A stretch of DNA of 64,000 nucleotides, taken from contig NC_133901.1 of assembly GCF_964199755.1 (NCBI RefSeq), positions 50,999,324 to 51,063,323 on the forward strand, read 5' to 3'. Below, piece after piece: positions 12,436 to 23,900 of this stretch. Under the pieces are notes generated by a model, which made no database searches, had not been told where the DNA came from, and saw only the letters and a program-made list of their open reading frames with translations. Every line of letters begins with the position of its first letter. Within the stretch, counting starts at the first letter, position 1. This stretch comes from Larus michahellis (taxonomy: Eukaryota; Chordata; Aves; Charadriiformes; Laridae). The position numbers and the translations under genes are program-made.

Positions 12436-12441
12436 TTTATT
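12436..12441 (-). terminator. Poly(A) signal of the minus-strand terminal exon, unit A
   Basis: On the minus strand AATAAATAAC begins at 12441, 282 bases past the stop codon at 12723-12725. It is a reasonable 3' end for the orphan terminal exon or for the ZP4 chimera. Confidence 0.5.
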
Positions 12442-12722
12442 AAAATGAATGAACTTAAATTTAGGAGGACAGCAAAACCAACTCTCCCAGAGACCTTGGG
12501 TATTCCAGGGGAATCTCATTTAGCTTCTGCATCTCAGAGGCGTCACTGCAAACAAGTTCTTCCCCTCTCCAAAGTCTCTTTTGTCCTGTCCTCTGTAGAA
12601 TTTCATGTACGCACAAAGAGAAAACTCTCTTCTTCATAAACTGCAACCGCGCGACCCCTGGTTTCCAGGAAAAGGATCGTGTCTGTTATCTCTAGTCACA
12701 GCCCCTACTCGGTGCTTTTCCT

Positions 12723-12957
12723 TCAGTGACAGGGTGGATGGTTTTCATAAATGGATTCCACCACAGGTGGCTCTCCTCTGGGCTTATTTGTCCTCACGGG
12801 CTTTGCTTGTGTTTGGATGTCTGGTTTGCAGCGCTTGTCTTGATCTTCATTTACGTAGGTATTTCTTGTCCCCTGCATCATGGTCATATAAAAGTCCCAG
12901 AGGTAAAATACAATTCCTGTGATGGTAGTCACAAGGTACTCGGAGACCTTGTGAGTA
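12723..12957 (-). CDS. Orphan 3'-terminal coding exon of an unidentified membrane-protein gene, unit A
   Basis: A minus-strand frame runs from an acceptor (TTGTATTCTCTGCAG, exon start at 12957) to a stop at 12723-12725. The exon begins with the third base of a codon. It encodes about 78 residues: a hydrophobic, probably membrane-spanning stretch YLVTTITGIVFYLWDFYM, then a polar tail rich in K, R, N and P ending near ESIYENH, a possible tyrosine-based motif. I do not recognise the family. No upstream exon of it is found in the 280 bases before the LTR, and beyond the LTR the next exon is ZP4-like exon 4, whose phase does not match. I infer that this is the last exon of a neighbouring gene, captured at the edge of the duplicated segment. 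Confidence 0.5.
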
Positions 12958-13240
12958 CTGCAGAGAATACAATATGCAGTAGTTTCCACCTCTCTTTGGA
13001 AACGTTTGGTGGTATTTTGAGTAAAATATCATATTTGCTCACATCCCAGGTTCATCCCTCCTTCTCCCTCCATTTTTGCCCACGCAGGATGCAGCTTTAA
13101 TGCCTGTGTACTCTAAAACAATGGCAAACCATTGCTGGCCTCTCATCTAGGATTGCCTCAAATGGACAGAGGTGCAACCAGAAAGAGCAGTCACGTAGGA
13201 TCCCCAGGCAAGCATGGGGAGAGACCTTACCATGAGCTCT

Positions 13241-14299
13241 TGTATTAGTTTTGTGTGGCAAGGTGTTGGTAGCAGGGGGGCTATAGGGGTGGCTCCTGTG
13301 AGAAGCTGCTAGAAGCTTCCCCTACATCCGATAGAGCCCATGCCAGCTGGCTCCAACATGGACCCGCCAGTAGCCAAGGTCGAGCCCATCAGTGACGGTG
13401 GTAGCACCTCTGGGATAACATATTTAAGAAGGGGGGAAAAAAACAGCCCAGCAACTGCAGCTGGAGAGAGGAGTGAGAATATGTGAGAGAAACAGCTCTG
13501 CAGATGCCAAGGTCAGTGAAGAAGGAGGGGAGGAGGTGCTCCAGGCGCTGTAGCAGGGATTCCCCTGCAGCCCGTGGTGAAGACCATGGTGAGGCAGGCT
13601 GTCGCCCTTGCAGACCATGGAGGTTCATGGTGGAGCACATATCCACCTGCAGCCTGTGGAAGACCCCACGCTGGAGCAGGCGGATGCCCAAAGGAGGCTG
13701 TGACCCTGTGGGAAAGCCCACGCTAGAGCAGGCACCTGGCAGGAGCTGTGGCCCCATGGGGAGAGGAGCCCATGCTGGAGCAGGTTTGCTGGCAGGACTT
13801 GTGACCGTGTGGGGGACCCACACTGCAACGGTCTGTTCCTGAAGGGCTGCAGCCCGTAAAAGGGACCCATGCTTGGATGGGACCCCGTGCTGGAGCAGGG
13901 GAAGAGTGTGAGGAGTCCTCCCCGTGAGGAGAGAGGGGCGACAGAGACAACATGGGATGGACTGACCACAACCCCCATTCCCCATCCCCCTGTGTTGCGC
14001 GGGGAGAGTAGGTAGAGAATTTGGGCATGAAGTTAAGCCTGGGAAGAAAGGAGGGGTGGGGGGAAGGTGCTTTAAGATTTGGATTTATTTCTCATTATCC
14101 TACTCTGATTTGAATGGTAATAAATTTAACTAATTTCCCCAAGGTGAGTCTGTTCTGCCTGTGATGGTAATTGGTGAATGATCTTTACCTCAACCCATGA
14201 GTCTTTAGTTATACTTTCTCTCCCCTGTCCAGTGCAGAGGGGGGGTGATAGAGCAGCTTTGCTGGGCCCCTGGTGTCCAGCCAGGGTCAACCCACCACA
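13241..14299 (-). mobile_element. Solo LTR of an avian endogenous retrovirus (ERVL-like), unit A
   Basis: This 1,059-bp element reads on the minus strand from TGTGGTGGGTTGACCCTGG to ...AACTAATACA (TG...CA ends). It is flanked by the direct repeat GCTCT (13236-13240 and 14300-14304). Five-base target duplications fit class III (ERVL-type) elements. It contains several imperfect repeats built on GCTGGAGCAGG and an AATAAA. No internal retroviral region is present, so it is a solo LTR left by recombination. Open frames inside it are not genes. The same insertion with the same flanks is in every unit, so it predates the amplification. Confidence 0.85.
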
Positions 14300-14433
14300 G
14301 CTCTGTAGGGCTACCCTTGAAGCCAGTCCTGCATTTAGGAACGCACTCAGCAGCACCGGTACACACCAATACTGCTCTACCAGGGAAGTAAGGAATCCCA
14401 GTTCACGGCTCCTCCAGGAGGAGGCACGCTTAC

Positions 14434-16020
14434 CTGTGTTACCAAAGTAACAAGGCTTCACCCTGTCCCTAGGGTCATAGCAGCAGCCTCGCTCTTCACA
14501 GTCTCCCTGGCTGATAGGCAAGGAGGCACACAGCAGCCGGTCTTGGCTGAGGACAGCAGAACAGACACCACTGCTTGGAGCATCCAGGGCTGGAAGAAAC
14601 AGCAGGAGTTTGCAGCTAAGGCACAAGGAGCAGGGGGGTAAAGACACAGAGGACACTGCTGGCAGATGTCTTGGTGACTCTGCATGCAAATCGAGGGAAG
14701 TTAGACTCAAGTGAGGGTGAAACACACAGCCTGGAGCTGGCACGGAAGCCGGCTTAGAAGGGACCTGCATTCCCTGGAACAGAGACTCCCCCTGAAGCCA
14801 CTCACAAGAGACTAGACTGTATGGGATCTGTCAAGATAAAGTATTCCGCATCAACTCTGGTAGTTTGGAAAAATCATTGTACCCAATCTCCAGCTCAGTC
14901 CCTGAACTTGCAGGGATCGATGCAGTCAGAACATGTCTAGGAAACATAAGGAACATTCACCTGCTGACCCTGCAGAGGAGGCACAAGCCCTCAGCAAGTT
15001 GGTGGCTCTTCTGTCTGAAACCCTTCTCCAGGGAGTCTCCTGCACAGCAGTAAGTCCCTCTGCCCAGCCCCAGACTGACTAGGAACAGACATCCAAAAGG
15101 AAGGGCACTCATCACCACAAGATACAAGCGGGACTTCCTAATGAGCTGTCAGTCTTACCAGGAAGGTCCACAGGGCACCTGAGCAGCTTCTCTTCATGAA
15201 GAACCTTTTGTCCAGCATCGTCTGTTCCTTCAAGCCCAACCAGCATGAGGTAATTGCCATCCTAGGGGAGAGCCACACCAGTCAGGGCAGCCAGAGCAGC
15301 AGTAGCCACAGTCCCAGCAGAACCCCTAAGGTCACTCACCCATTCAAAGACATAACAGCCAGTATAGGAGACCAATACTTTCCTGGAGCCATCTGGAGTC
15401 CCAGATACCAAGAGCCCACACTCAGAGTCATTCTGCAGAACGTGTGCCTCCCCCTCGGTATCTAGGGAAAGAGGAGACAGCAGCAGAGGTTTCAGCATCC
15501 CACGTTGAAGACGGGGTCCGCTACAATCCTACCCTTCTGTCGGAAAAAAGGCCCTAGCCAGTATTAGGGTCTGGGCCAGCAGGGGTGTGTGAGGGAAGAG
15601 CCAAGACCCAGCAGCCAAGACCATCTAGATCGAGGCACGGCACGCCACCAAAGCCCGTGACTGCTAGGTCATACAAACAGCCCCCTGGTTACACAAGATG
15701 CACTGAAGCCGTTAGACAACACTTCACATCAAAGCTGCCCCTTTCTCCTCATTCCAGGCATACACCTGCACTGTGCCAAAATACAGCAATAAGAAAGCCT
15801 CTTGACACCACCCTCACTTACCCCAAGTAGTCAGCACAAAGGAAGCGTTCCCTTCCCAGCCTGGAGGTAAGGTGAACTGCAGGCTTTCTTGGCCACAAAC
15901 CAGCAGGGTGGGATCAGAAAAAACACTACCCTGAGCCCCCACAACCCAAACAAGGGGACCAAGAAAGCCCCAGAAGAGCACAGCTCCAAATGCAGCCCTA
16001 GACTGCCCTGCAACACCCAT
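14434..16020 (-). CDS. ZP4: ZP4-like gene head, exons 1-4, 3'-truncated, copy 1
   Basis: Exons on the minus strand are 16020-15822, 15461-15340, 15261-15159 and 14589-14434; all junctions are GT/AG and in frame for 193 codons. Residues 1-29 are a signal peptide. ZP-N carries C42, C81, C102 and C136. Exon 4 encodes a P-type trefoil with six cysteines (C151, C162, C172, C177, C178, C188) and the motif ERGCCYDPRDR. ZP4 proteins normally continue with a polymerising ZP module (ZP-N plus ZP-C), a furin site and a membrane anchor over further exons. None of these follows. After the exon 4 donor come 129 bases of intron, the solo LTR, then an unrelated terminal exon. The copy could be dead, or expressed as a short secreted protein. 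Full ZP4 is an egg-coat glycoprotein made in the ovary or liver. Confidence 0.78.
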
Positions 16021-16065
16021 CCTGCTCTCTTGCTAAGCACCATAAAGCAGCTGCTCTCAGCCTAG

Positions 16066-16074
16066 CCTTTTAAA
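16066..16074 (-). promoter_or_regulatory. Candidate TATA box of the ZP4-like gene, unit B
   Basis: Minus-strand TTTAAAAGG, 46-54 bases before the ATG at 16020; sequence identical to unit A, including the upstream E-boxes. Confidence 0.45.
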
Positions 16075-19000
16075 TTGCAGAGCCAGCTGGGACCAGAAAT
16101 TCCCAAAGTGTCCAGGTGGACCCAGCCCAGCAGTTTAACACCTTCCATTGCTCTCACCTGGCTCTGAACCCGGCGCAATCTGCTTGCACCCTTTGAAGGT
16201 GTGCAAGCAGGAGCTGCGCTTATGTCAAGAGACGAGCCTGCATTCATATCACTAAGCTGAGAGGAACTCCTCTGTGCAATTTACTGTCCAGCCCCAGGAG
16301 GGTCTTCAAACCCTTTTTTCTCACCCCGAGTTCTTCCCGCTGCTGGCCCATGCAGGAGATCCACCAGCTTTTCCCCATGTACCCTACTGCTGCTCTAATT
16401 GCTCATTACATGGCATGAGTGCAAGAAGCTGCGTGACAACGCTCTTTTGCTCTTTTAAAGGAGCCGCCGCTTCAAATGCCGGACATGGGGTGCCAACATA
16501 GAAGCACAGAAATAGCCCTCCACATGAAATCTGTGGAAAACTGTGGCGCTCGGGCAGGCTTTGCACCCCTAAAAGGAGGTGATTCCCCTTAAACGGTCCT
16601 GGCTGTGGACTACAGCCCCGTTTGCAGTCCAGGGCTGTTCCGGGCATGGCTGCTAGGTGGCAGGACCATGTGCTCTGTGGGACACCCACCCCCAAAGGCT
16701 GGCCAAGTGGGCTGACAGGATGGGCCTGAGACACAGGTAAGGGGAGCCTCTGTAATCCCAGAGAAAGCCTCTGCCTGCCAGCACCCATCGCCTGCCTGTA
16801 CCTGCAGCGTGTCTCACGTAGAGCCTTCTCTCTCCCTCGCCACACATCAGGCTACAGCACCCCCACTGAGTAAAAGCCTTATTTCCATATGGGAAGGCCA
16901 TCTTTCCGTACAGATGCTTCTGTATTCACGCAATGGAGGCGTGGATGTCTTCACGCTGCTGCAGGGGTGGCACGCACATAGTTGGTGCGTGCGTTTTTGT
17001 GCCCTGCTTTTTGCAGCAGCAGCGCTGGCATAGCCTGTGCCGCGTGTTCTTTTGTAATCTGCTTATTTCTTTGGGACTAGATCATCCCTAGATCGTCTAA
17101 TCTTGACCCTTAATAACGCACTGCCGTTGGTAGCCACCCACACTCCTGCTCTCAGCAGACCCTCCGGACGGCTGCCCAGCCCCACGCAGCAGGCAGCGTG
17201 CCCACCCCTCCAGCCAGCCCTCAGCAGCAGGCATGGGTCGTAGCTGAGTCCAAGGGAGGTGTTTCCTTTGCTCTTCCACCTTAGCCCACAGCCCGTCGCT
17301 CCTCTACAGCAGCACAGGATGCCGTGATCCCAGCCGGCCAGCCGGGTGAAGAACGTCACTGTGCCTGCCCTGCGCGCTGCTTCTTTCATGTACCAACCAG
17401 GAGAGCTGTTCCACAAAGTACAAGACCTTTCCCGCTGCTCTGCCCGGCAGAGACTGAAGCAAATGGATCTCGACAGGCTGCCTGCGTGGCTGCTGTTTGA
17501 GCCGCGCTCACGAACCAAATGGGCTGGTCCCAGCGCCTGCCTGGGCACCGGGCAGCCACAGTGGAGAGGAACCTGGGGAAAACATTTGGACTTTGGCAGG
17601 GAGGGAGGCTTCATCTCTGTAGAAGCTTGTGCCAGGACAGCTTGCCCAAATCTCACAGCCACCGTGTGACTGCTGAATGCTTCACTTCACTGCATTATCT
17701 GCTGATAAATGGGTAAAAAATAACAAATAAATGAAGCACTTTGGAGCTATAGAGATAGCTTTCATTACACTTTAACCCACCAATACTTTGTTTATGCTCA
17801 TAGGAAAAAGTATCTACAGGTACGTGAAGAATAACTCTCTGTGAAACAACACTGGGAACGCTGTAGATCCCCCAGGCAATACCTGTGCTGAGAACGGTTT
17901 CAGGTAAGTGCCCTTTCCTAATTTCGACGCGCAGACACTTGACAGCTGTGTTGGAGGACGTGGAGATGGGAGGTGATGAAAATGAGCCTGAAATTCACGG
18001 AAACGAGATGCTTTGTTCAGAAGAAGTTGGGATAGGCAGCGGAAAGCAGCTTGGCTGAGAGGAAACAGGCAGGTCTCTCTTCCTCGCAAATCTCTTCCTC
18101 ATCCATTTAATAGTTCTCACGCAGTACAGTGACCCAGCTGTAAGCACCAGTTTAGCTAGCACTCAAGACCACCACAAACAGGACGACGCAGAAGATGAAG
18201 GTAGGGCAGGCAACAAATCTCTGTAGGCCACTAGCCTGAAGCTGACCCCAGCAAGCTAAAATCTTCCTGGGATATCCATCAGGAGAATCCTCTCCTCCTA
18301 ACAATTTTGAGCCTGGAGACTGGGACAGACATAGCGGCAGTGTAGGAGTAGCCCTGGCTGTAGAAAGCTCTCTAGAGCTTCTGTGGAAAGAAAAGTAAGT
18401 ATTAAGCACCACCACAAAGAAGTGCTGGAAAGAGGCGTAGAAAACGCCCTGCGCATTGTGGGAGTGCCTCTGACGAGATCGCAGTGTCTGGCTTGTACTG
18501 TGCACCATATGTGGCACAAACTGGCAGTGCATGGAGGAGAGGCTCGGTCAAAACAATCCTCCACAGAAGGTGAACAGTATTTGCCGACAGCAGGGACATC
18601 CACACCAAGCTTCCCGGGGATGAGGGGTGCTGGCAGCACAGTGGGCAGGAGAGGCATTTTGCAGTGCCACCTTCTGAATCAAGGTCCAAAAAGAGAAGGC
18701 TCAGGCAGTAAGCCTTCTACACAACCATGGCAGTTTTGCTTCAAGCTTGTGCTTTAGTTTAGAAAAAAAGAGAAAAAGCTACAACACTGGCAGCCTTTTC
18801 TTTGACTATCCCCAATAGGTGCCTCCAATTAACTTAAAACCAAAGCTCCTGGTGAAGATGGAGAGGAGGGCATTTCAGCCTGGCCTTCCTGGACTTTCAC
18901 GTGAACGGAGAGGACAGAGCAGTCCTGCCTACTCTTAGCATCTGCAAACAGAAGTGAGTACTCGGAAAACCCTGGAATACTACTGTGACATGAAAAGGTC

Positions 19001-20913
19001 TGTGTTTTCCCACAGGGACGGGTCTGAGTGACTAGTCTTATGTGTTTTCCTCCCTTGTAAACCCCCAGTGTGTCTGCCAGGGCGGTGGGAATATCTGGAA
19101 TATAATGATTTTATTCTGACAAAAATGAGAAAGCTTGAAAGTATTCCCAGTTCCAGGGCTCTTGCCCAAAGTGTGTCTCAAACTATGAGGTAGAGCTAGG
19201 AAGTAAGCCCTCGTCCCCAGGATCAACGGCACTTTACAGGGAAGGTGGCAAGGCAATGAACTCAGGCAGCAGAGAGACCTCCTGTAGCCAAGTAAACTCC
19301 CATGAACTCCGCTTTCACCCAGAGCGACATGAACTCCCATGAACTGCCCTGGCAACATCTGAGCCGATGCAGAGGAGTTCACGTCAGCGGATAAGCAACT
19401 AGCCCAAACTTGTTGGCAATTCAGTTTTTCCACCAAAGTATCAAGTACAGGTCTTTAAGAAGTGAAATGACATTTTAAACGAACAGCTAGCAAATTATTG
19501 CACCAATGCAAGAGAGCAAGGATGACGTAAGAACTTACGGGGAAGCTGCAGAAACTTTTGCAAAACTTCGCTAGCTCCTCTGAGTGAAGGGGAAACTCAC
19601 GCTAACACGCTGCGGCACAGCAAACCCAGCACACTCCAACCAAGCACCTGGTTCACCCAGGCCCCTCGCTGATTCCCACCAAGTCCCACGTCCCCTATCC
19701 TCACAACACCTTCCGCTCAGTGGGATGAGTCCTGTCTGCCTGCAGAAGCGTCGCAGCTCAGGAAAGACAGAGGGATATGGCCAGACTGAGCGAGCTGAGC
19801 ACAGGCAGTGCCACAGCCCTGAGGGTCCTTTCTACCCGCCGTTGCCACTGCTGTTGGGACCTCGCAGGTACACAGCCCCAGAGTGGGCAGGAAGCCTCCC
19901 CAGCTCTTTTTGAAGCCCTTGCAACACACCAGACATGCTCTGCAGTCTCCCAGAGCACCTCTGGCCCTTCCAGGGGAGCAGTTCCTCATGTTGGAGTCAG
20001 ACAACAACTAAACAGGGAACTCGTACGTGCCAGCTTCTAGCAGTAGCTTGGGTGCGCTGCTTGGGTCATTGCAAGTGCAAGGAGTAGTGGCCAGGTTGCA
20101 CTGACCTATACCCAGCCTCTCACAAGCGCACCTCTGGCTCAGCTTGGGAAGCCATTGCCCAGAGACCCTCTCAAGAGACCCATCTCAAGATTTCTCTCTT
20201 CTCTACCTGCTTCTCTCACCCTTTCCTCTAGGAGACCTCAAAGAGGTCAGAGTCCCAAGGTCTAGTCCCCTTTTCTTATGTCTTTTTCTTATCTCTCCCG
20301 GCAAATCCTTTCTCATCTATTGTGACGTCTGGAGACCTTTCTGCCCTTGCCAGACGGATATTTTATACTTTCCCCTCCTGTGAGGCCAGACATCTCTAGG
20401 GAGAGAGACCGAGGCAATTGCTGTGCATTGAGGAGAACACGTCAGTATGTTTTTTGGCACATCACACGCAGTGCGAACTCCACTGATAATGTCAGGAAGA
20501 CTTCAGGAACAAGCAAGGATGGCTCACCCCACTGAGAGCTTGTACGATTAATACCAAAGAACAGAAAATGCAAACAGCACTGAAGTACTTCGAAGATACT
20601 CTCGTGACAGTGGATTTCCAGGAGCGCCTGAGTCGAAGAGTGTGCCCCTAGTGTGACCTCTTTAATAATAAACTTTAGATGAAACAAAACAAGTTTTATG
20701 AACACATTGTAAATTTCTTAACCTCAGTTGGCCTCTGCAATTGTTTGAGATAAGGTGTGTCTTTGATGGCCAATTAACACTGAGAGAAGTCCTAGTTTCA
20801 TAACACAGGGCAGTCAAACAAATGATTGACTACTAATATTGACTGACTCAGCCACGTGATCCAAAACCTGCTGTTGAGGTAACATAGCCAGCATAGCTAA
20901 CATAGCCCTTCGG
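16075..20913. other. Divergent spacer, unit B
   Basis: No supported gene. It differs from the unit A spacer by lacking the second 39-bp block (single copy near 19447-19485) and by about a dozen substitutions, for example GTAGAAGC near 17622 and AAACTATGAGG near 19182. Confidence 0.6.
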
Positions 20914-20919
20914 TATATA
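20844..20919 (+). promoter_or_regulatory. CYP2C promoter, unit B
   Basis: TATATA at 20914-20919, ARE/AP-1-like TGACTCAGC at 20844-20852 and CACGTG at 20853-20858, identical to unit A. Confidence 0.6.
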
Positions 20920-20969
20920 GGCTCGGGCTCCGGCAGCCAGAGTCACTCCCTCCTGAGCCACAGAAGCAA

Positions 20970-23900
20970 ATGGAGCTCCTGGGAGCAGCCACTGTTGTCC
21001 TCCTGGTTTGCATTGCTTGCCTGCTCTCCATCACAGCATGGAGAGGGAGGTCTGGAAAGGGGAAGATGCCTCCGGGACCAGCTCCCCTTCCCATCCTAGG
21101 TAACTTGCTGCAGGTGAAACCAAAGGACTTGGCCACAACCCTCCAGAAGGTGAGGCCACTTTCTTCTTCTCTCTTACTTTCTTCTGTGGGCAAGAAGTGT
21201 GTGGGACCTGTGCGTGGGGACAGTCTGTGACCATAGCTTGATAAGCAGCTATCCCAGAGGAGCAGAAAAGCCATGAGGATCTCAGCTGCTCCCCCGCACT
21301 GCTGTTGTCATTGTTGCACAGGGCCTGATAGCTGGGAACCCTCTCCACACCTATATTTGTCAGGAGAGGACGAAAACTTGACGTTGCTGGTCTGTGAGGC
21401 TGCACCGCCTGCCGTGGGATGCAGCAGCAAGGCCACTTTTCAACTCCTCCTCCCGCTCTGCTCCATGGCCATCTTCTGTCTTGCATTTTGACAGCTCAGT
21501 GAAGAGTATGGACCAGTGTTCACAGTGCACCTGGGCTCTGACCCAGTGGTGGTGCTGCACGGACATGATGTGGTGAAAGAAGCCTTGGTTGATCGCGCGG
21601 ACGAGTTTGCTGCCAGAGGACACATGCCAATAGGAGACAGGGCGAACAACGGATTAGGTATGTTTGCTGAGTGAGCTCCTTCTGAGGAGAAGGGAAGGGC
21701 TGAGCATTCATTTGGCAGATCAGGGCTGGAATGTACCACGCAGGAGGGAGGACTGTGGAGAGTGGGTGGGTCCTACCTGGAGAAGGGAAGGCAGAGTGGG
21801 CTGTAATTGCTGCCTTTCATCACCCAAAGCGGGTAGTAGAGAAATGGAGTCAGATTGATCTTAGTGATGTGCAGTGAAAGGGCAAGCGGCAACAGCCCCC
21901 AGCTGCAGCAAGGGGAATTATGTGCAGATACGAGCGATGAATTGTTCACAAGGAGGTTGGGCATGTGGTGGAGAAGGCCAAAAGCAGGCAGGTGGACTAC
22001 AGTACCTCCATAGAGTGTCTCCAAACCACAGTACTCTATGACACTACCGTGACAGTGCTCTCCCAGGGACAGGATTCGCTCTCGCTGTGAGCCTCTGTTC
22101 ATCTCACACCCAGCACACCCAAGCCAGGTCTTTGCTCTTCCTTCTTCCTCTGCAGGGATTATTTTTAGCAACAACCAGGAGTGGTTACAAGTCCGTCGGT
22201 TTGCTCTCAGCACTCTGCGCAACTTTGGAATGGGGAAGAGGAGCATTGAAGAGAGGATCCAGGAGGAATCTGAGCACTTGCTAGAAGAGATCAACAAAAC
22301 AAAGGGTATGCTACAGTTTCAATATAGCTTATGTTTGCAAGAAAAAGGACTGTACTAAGGGAGACCCATGTCTTTAGCATAGAATAGAATTAGCACGTGC
22401 TTTGTCCATGCACCAACTGCCCCTCGTTACAGAGCAGTAAATAATTCCGTGATCACATACTGTTCTTTTTGGGGACCCTTCTGTGTCGTTCAGAGACTCT
22501 GTTCTGGTATTTCCACTAACAGCCAGAGCCCAGGTTACCCACAGTAGCCATGAGTAGCCATAGTTGGTTTTCTTTATGGTTTGTAACTTTTCTGAAATCC
22601 CAGGAACGCCTTTTGACCCAACCTTCACGCTGAGCTGTGCTGTCTCCAACATCATATGCTCCATTGTCTTTGGGAGACGATATGACTATAAAGACAAGAA
22701 GTTCCTGGCCCTGATGAATAACATGAACAACATCTTTGAGATGTCGAACTCCTACTGGGGACAGGTACAATCCAGTAGGCATTTTAGTGTGTCAACATTC
22801 TCCTAGGGGAGCAGGGAGCCTTCCTCCCAGTGAAGTCCCATCTCAGTTTTCTAAGTAGGACCCCGTCAGTGCTCTGCTGCACAGGAGGGAATTCATTCAA
22901 GAGCAAGACGCAGCCTCACCAATGGAGAGCTGAGGGTGCTTCCCCCTAGTCCTGACACCCTTCTTCTCTGCCTAAGGTTCCTACCACTAAGCAAGCCCCT
23001 ACTGCCCTGTCAGACTGCCCAGCCTCACCGCCCTTCTGCTTGTCTCAGTTGAGAGGGTTGTGAACTTCCTAGGCTTTTTGGTAATATCAAAGGATGGGGC
23101 AATGGTCATGCTAGGGACCCTCCTGTTTCTTTCTTTCCAGCTCTACCAGATGTTCTCAAATATCCTGGATTACTTGCCTGGCCCACACAACAAAATATTC
23201 ACAGAATTTGATGCTCTAAAAGCCTTTGTGGCAGAGGAGGTGAAGATACACCAAGCCACCCTAGATCCCAGCTCCCCTCAGGATTTCATTGATTGCTTCC
23301 TCACCAAAATGCAGGAGGTAAGGAGACAGCGTACAGCCCCAGCTCATCCCCAACACACCTACACTGAGCCCCTTCCCTCTCCTAAGTAACACAGGCATTG
23401 GGATGATCCCTTCCCAGGCAGCTAGGCTGTGCAGTGGGAAGGCACCAGCAATACCCCAGATATTGCCTGTGCTAGAGCTTATAGCTCTGGGTCTGCACAC
23501 TCACCAGCCCCTACCTGCACCTTCTTGGACAGCAAGACCTTCATCTGCTCTCACTGAAACACAGGGATGTGTGCAGTCTGGTCTTGCAGTTCTTCCACTG
23601 GAAAGCAGTTAGCACAGCAAGGGCAGACATGCAGCTACGTACCATTTGGTGCACAGCTTGAAAGAAGGCCGCGCTGGTGTTGAGCTTACTGCACAAAGAG
23701 AGCATTGCAATGTCCCAGGTGGCTGCTGCAGCTTAGCAGAGAAATGCAAGAGCTCTGGGTGAGAAAGAAGGCCTGGGATGACACAAGAAAGGGCCACTTT
23801 TCTCAGCCCAGCCAGAGAAACAGCCCAGCCTTTTCCCTAGGAGAAAGAGCACCCCAATTCCAGTTTCCACATGAAGAACCTGATAACCAGCACCTTCGAC

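Larger units (their letters stand above)
1..15119. repeat. Tandem unit A of the 15.1-kb CYP2C/ZP4 array
   Basis: The 15,119-bp segment starting at base 1 recurs at 15120, 30201, 45282 and 60402 in the same orientation with near-identical sequence. Unit A is 38 bp longer than units B and C because it carries a 39-bp-period tandem duplication near 4328-4404. It has private variants at about 475, 3093, 3216, 3319, 4274, 9601, 10290 and 10895. The unit edges are arbitrary: the ZP4-like gene straddles them. Confidence 0.97.

Noticed and set aside
13389-14028. Several overlapping open frames of 100-198 codons on both strands
   Set aside because: They lie wholly inside the solo LTR and come from its GC-rich internal repeats; LTRs of this kind do not encode proteins.
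14434-16020. ZP1 as the identity of the ZP fragment
   Set aside because: ZP1 shares ZP-N and trefoil, but bird ZP1 has a long repetitive linker before the trefoil. Here the trefoil follows ZP-N within about ten residues, which favours ZP4. The distinction is not certain from four exons.
21773-22297. 174-codon minus-strand frame seen only in units B and D
   Set aside because: It is antisense to CYP2C intron 2 and exon 3. It joins two shorter frames because a single base in the intron differs (near 22084), so it is a chance frame.
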